From Paratinospora sagittata (Eukaryota; Streptophyta; Magnoliopsida; Ranunculales; Menispermaceae), in the NCBI GenBank assembly GCA_035771175.1, contig CM069599.1, positions 38,181,548 through 38,245,547 on the forward strand: 64,000 nucleotides of DNA. The letters run 5' to 3'. The notes below the pieces were generated by a model, which made no database searches, had not been told where the DNA came from, and saw only the letters and a program-made list of their open reading frames with translations. Positions 60,390 to 64,000 of this stretch are shown piece by piece. Position 1 is the stretch's first letter. Each line of letters starts with the position of its first letter. Position numbers and translations under genes: made by a program.

Positions 60390-61040
60390 ATGTTCCTATG
60401 GTTGCACGGCCCATTTGCCACGTTGATTGATTCAAAAAATGAGATTGATGTCTCGCACACCCATGTACAAGTGGGAGAGTATACGTCATGGATCAAAATC
60501 AGCGCGCCCATGTGTGTTTCAACATGGGCAAGTGAGATGTAGATTTTGATTACTTGTAAATGCCACATGGCGTGCCACATGGGCTGCCACGCGGCAACCC
60601 ATATAGGTGGGTGGTTTTGTAACTATCCAAATTTGAGGCACCACAAGGTTATGGTAATCATGGGTAGTTACATGAGATTATATGGATCAAGAACTCTCCA
60701 TATAAAACCTTGATTGGTGAGATAATGTGAAGAGGCATGGGATAAGATTTAGTAGAACAAGAAGACGATCTAGTGAATAAGATCATCTACTAGTGTACAC
60801 TCGTGAAAGAAAACACATTCTCTCCAATACTCTCTACATTAAATTTTCTCATAGAATCAAAATCATACGAATACTTGGGCTGTGGAAGACGAATCACACT
60901 TGTCATGTGGTGTGATTCATCGTGAAATTTGAATTGAAGGAGCAACGAACACATGAAATGCCGGATCTTGGCAACACTTCTGCATTCGGTAACATTTTTC
61001 CAATTTATTTACTTTTTGGAATTTGTTTAGTTTCCAACCG
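60390..61040 (+). mobile_element. LTR-like region
   Basis: The segment has an LTR-like layout: short CACATGGG/GCCCATGTG repeats (60450-60610), a TATA-like CCATATAAAACC at 60698-60709, then a CT-rich leader (TTCTCTCCAATACTCTCTAC). The ends are uncertain, and no coding part or target duplication was found. Confidence 0.3.
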
Positions 61041-62087
61041 TTGTGCTTCAGTATAATGTCCCAATCATTTTAACATTTTTTATGCATAAATACTTCAATA
61101 ACTTGCGTTTCTTATTAAAAAAGACAAATTTAATTTCAATAACAAAATAAGAAAGAAAAGAAAATGAAAAGATACCGAAGGTACGGGCTTGTTTGTTTGA
61201 AATGTTACGTTGAATTTGCCTGAATCTTTTGAAAAAAAAAAACATATAAACGATAAGGAAAAAAGTTCTTTCAAAATGTCTAATGGAAGAGCTAAGCAGC
61301 ACTCTCAGTGAATTAGAGAATCCTAAGTTGTTCACATTAGCCTTTCCAATTAGTATTTGTTCTTGAAGATCTAATTGTTAGAAAGAAGAGTTGTTGAAGG
61401 TTTTGCCGCTAGCCATTTTCCAATTAGTATTAGTAACAACAATGATATAAATTATGGTCTTAAGTAACATACCTTATTCTGACAAAAAAAGAAAGAAAGT
61501 AGCACACCTTAACTTGGATACACTGTGGCCCGAGGTGGACTTTGTATGCATCCAATTAAATAAATTTGGAGTAATTGTTTGATATAAATGTTAAATCTGA
61601 CCCAAACATTTATATAGAATAAAAGTGTAGTAATTGTTTGATCTGACTTGTGTGTTAGAATCCCGCCCAGGCGCAAAGGATGCAGACATTTACTTCTTTG
61701 TGTAATTAGGTGGTAGGCTAGTTTGAGATAGTTTTGCCCTAGTACCTCTCAAGAAATGTTTCTGGTGAAAGTATGTTGTGACAAAACTGGCTATTTGACC
61801 AAAAAAAAAAAAAAATTAGTATCACGGAGCAAAAAAAATTATCCTTTTCTTAAAAATAAATATTATTAAAAATATTTTTAATTCAAAAGCACCCTGCAAA
61901 TACTCAATCTATCACGCCACAGCGATCACTTTAATTGTTTGGAACTTTTACTGAGCATAACTAAAAATTTTGATTTAAAAAAATATATATATTTTTTTTA
62001 TTTTTAAAAGAAGAAACTTAATTGTTGGGTTATTATGATTTTGTTGTGAATAAGCTCACATTTCTTCTCATCTAAAACTTTCTATTC
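61041..62087. other. No gene seen; one possible SINE
   Basis: A stretch at about 61650-61815 has a B-box-like GTTAGAATCCCGCC and ends in a run of A residues at 61799-61816, which could be a plus-strand SINE. No A box or target duplication was found, so it is only a suspicion. Confidence 0.25.
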
Positions 62088-62110
62088 GTTGTCAAAAAAA
62101 AAAAAAAAAA
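62088..62110 (+). mobile_element. Poly(A)-only insertion with 14-bp target duplication
   Basis: AAAACTTTCTATTC occurs at 62074-62087 and again at 62111-62124. Between them are only GTTGTC and a run of A residues. This looks like target-primed insertion of the extreme 3' end of a transcript. Confidence 0.65.
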
Positions 62111-62887
62111 AAAACTTTCTATTCAGTATGGCTATTCACAAAGAAAGTTTACTGTAAAAATTTATTTTTCTCTTTGCTATACACTTGGATTCAAATTTTC
62201 AAGAAGTCGTGCAGGGCGCTGCACACAATGTGTGGTGGGGCCCGCGCCTGGACTGCCATTGGTATTAATATTAGATGGGCTGGCATGGTTGATTCGTTGG
62301 CCCTTTTTATTTTTTATTTTATTTTTATCCAACAATACGGTGAGACCGCGTGGGCCAGCCGGGCCGGCTACGCTGCCAGGCACCGGCAGACCTCATCTTC
62401 ACGCTACACAAAGCAGCGCTCTCATTTATTTTTTTTCGTTTTTCGTGTTATTTCTAATTTCTATTATTATAATGTTCTTTTGTTTTATTTCTAATTATTA
62501 TAATTATGGGATTCAAACCAATACTTTTGTGATCCAAAACTTGAGATAAAAACATCAAGAAGATTTTCTGTTTGTGGGTCTATTTGTATTACATCGCATT
62601 AAAATGCATACACTACATTAAGGTTCAACTATTAATAAAAGAAATAATATCTACATTAAGGTTCAAATAGAATCACAACAAAACCCATAAAAAAGTTAGA
62701 TCAGATCATATGAGATTGGAGATCATATGAGATTGGGGAGAATGACCTCATACGCCTCCCGATAAGAAGAAAATATTTATAATTATAAAAAAGGCCTCAT
62801 TTTCTAAAATTTTAAAAACTAATTTGAAAGTTAATCAATTAAACACTTGCTTCTTATTCTTGTATATACATGAATATAAAGAAGGAT

Positions 62888-63146
62888 TTTTTATTTTTAT
62901 TTTTATTTTTTTGAAAAGATACAAGCTCACCTATTTTCCATGTTAGAACCCTTTGGATCCCACTAATTTTCATATCAATAAGTCACTCGGCCCAACACTC
63001 GGTACAAGACACGAACATAGACCCTCCATGATTCTGTTACAGGCTTCAAGAAAATATCGCTCCTCCATCCGCAACCTGAGACTCAAACCCGCAACCTTTG
63101 TAAAACCTCCTACTTCTTCTCACCATCAAACCAATGACTCATTGGT
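62888..63146 (-). mobile_element. tRNA-derived SINE with 16-bp target duplication
   Basis: GAATATAAAGAAGGAT is repeated exactly at 62872-62887 and 63147-63162. Reading the minus strand from 63146, the body has an A-box-like TGGTTTGATGGTGAG, a B-box-like GGTTTGAGTCTC about 35 bases later, a unique 3' part and an A-rich tail of AAAAAT repeats (the T-rich run at 62888-62912 on +). The size of 259 bp fits plant SINEs. It is transcribed by RNA polymerase III and moved by LINE enzymes in known cases. Confidence 0.8.
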
Positions 63147-63162
63147 GAATATAAAGAAGGAT

Positions 63163-64000
63163 AAAATAAGATAAAATTAATGATGGTTTGAACATATAAA
63201 ATACCTTTAGATGCCCCACTTAATAGGAATAATTTATTAATTCATGGTAATGATAAAAATAGAAGAAGTATAATAGCATTGACAAAAACAAATAAAAAAG
63301 ATACACTCTAAGTACTGTAACTTAGTCAATTTAGCACTTGATAAAATGTAGTAGAGGAGATGGATTTAGGTTGTCAGCCCTATGTAATTAGGAAAAAAAT
63401 TAGTTGAGTTAAGTTTTGAATATGAATATAAAGAATTGTATTCGAGCTACTTTGCATATCATACACGAAATAGGTAGTTCAAGAATGATTGTGAAAAATG
63501 ATATCATTGCATTTTAGGATTTAGCTTATTAAAATGCATTCTCTAATTGAAATAAAATAAGACCTATACTATCAATTCACAAAGTTTTGCTTTCAAAAAA
63601 AAAAAATTACAAAGTTTTGGGATTCAGGCATATGAAAGGAGAATAATGAAGCGTAACAAGAAAAGGAAGGATGGGTTTGTCTGGTCATTTAGAGTACAAC
63701 TGACAGCAGGTAAAAAGAAAACCGAGTAGACATGTAGATGAAGGAAAGATATGGAGCCCCCCGGGACCCTCCCCTTTGCTGGAAAAGCAAATTTTAGTTT
63801 TACCTTTAGTGTTAATATAGAGTTGGCATGCACAGAGGTGATTTTAAAATTTAATAGTTTTAAATTTAACTCGTGTCAATGTCTTATTTTAAAAGTAAAA
63901 AGAAATTAATAGGTTAAAAATAGACATAATACCTCTTAAAAAATATAATATGGTAATAAATGGCAATAGAGCTTATTTAACAACTAATTAATAACATTAT
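63163..64000. other. No gene seen
   Basis: AT-rich DNA containing one poly(A)-only insertion (63590-63608). The ORFs present are short and have no recognisable product. Confidence 0.5.
63590..63608 (+). mobile_element. Second poly(A)-only insertion, 11-bp target duplication
   Basis: ACAAAGTTTTG occurs at 63579-63589 and 63609-63619, separated by CTTTC, a run of A residues and TT. It is the same type of event as at 62088. Confidence 0.55.

Noticed and set aside
62174..62549. Two overlapping ORFs of about 105 codons
   Set aside because: Low-complexity composition, no motif and a T-rich 3' half; no splice evidence.

Overview
This is a window of an AT-rich plant nuclear genome, most likely a eudicot. 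The evidence is two intron-containing plant genes in a dense bed of LTR retrotransposons, hAT and PIF/Harbinger MITEs, a LINE and a SINE. Nothing bacterial is present: there are no operons, and almost all long ORFs are decayed retrotransposon pieces. The species cannot be read from the sequence.

Two host genes can be supported. A BAHD acyltransferase lies on the + strand (14811-18100, two exons, 487 codons) with intact HRIAD and DFGWG motifs. A small cysteine-rich, probably plastid-targeted protein lies on the - strand (33673-32196). It has three exons, one only 45 nt long; I rebuilt it from splice sites and it encodes 210 residues of unknown function.

Layout from left to right. 1-564: 5' end of a minus-strand copia element. 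About 590-4292: a Ty3/gypsy-type LTR carrying a Harbinger MITE, followed by a 541-bp tandem duplication. 5714-7420: copia and gypsy debris. 7427-9234: a solo LTR with a hAT MITE inserted at its very edge (9237-9946). 12115-14439: another LTR ending about 370 bp before the BAHD start codon. 18545-19132: a second hAT MITE. 19493-31977: a copia element (TSD GAAAC) whose left LTR holds a minus-strand gypsy element, whose integrase tail in turn holds a 2745-bp solo LTR (TSD TTAGG). 32196-33673: the cysteine-rich gene. 33884-34422 and 34549-34792: two MITEs. 34881-43928: a nest of four elements, hAT-like, then copia, then gypsy solo LTR, then a non-coding LTR-like element, with target duplications found at every level. 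44476-52603: a minus-strand gypsy element with nearly all pol domains but a deleted 5' end. 52917-about 60100: a LINE split by a plus-strand copia element (53940-58871). 60390-64000: sparse sequence with a SINE flanked by a 16-bp target duplication and two poly(A)-only insertions.

No retroelement here looks able to move by itself: each carries stops, frameshifts, lost catalytic residues or large deletions. The main value of the window is the clear record of nested insertions, many dated relative to each other by their target duplications, and the two genes that survive among them.
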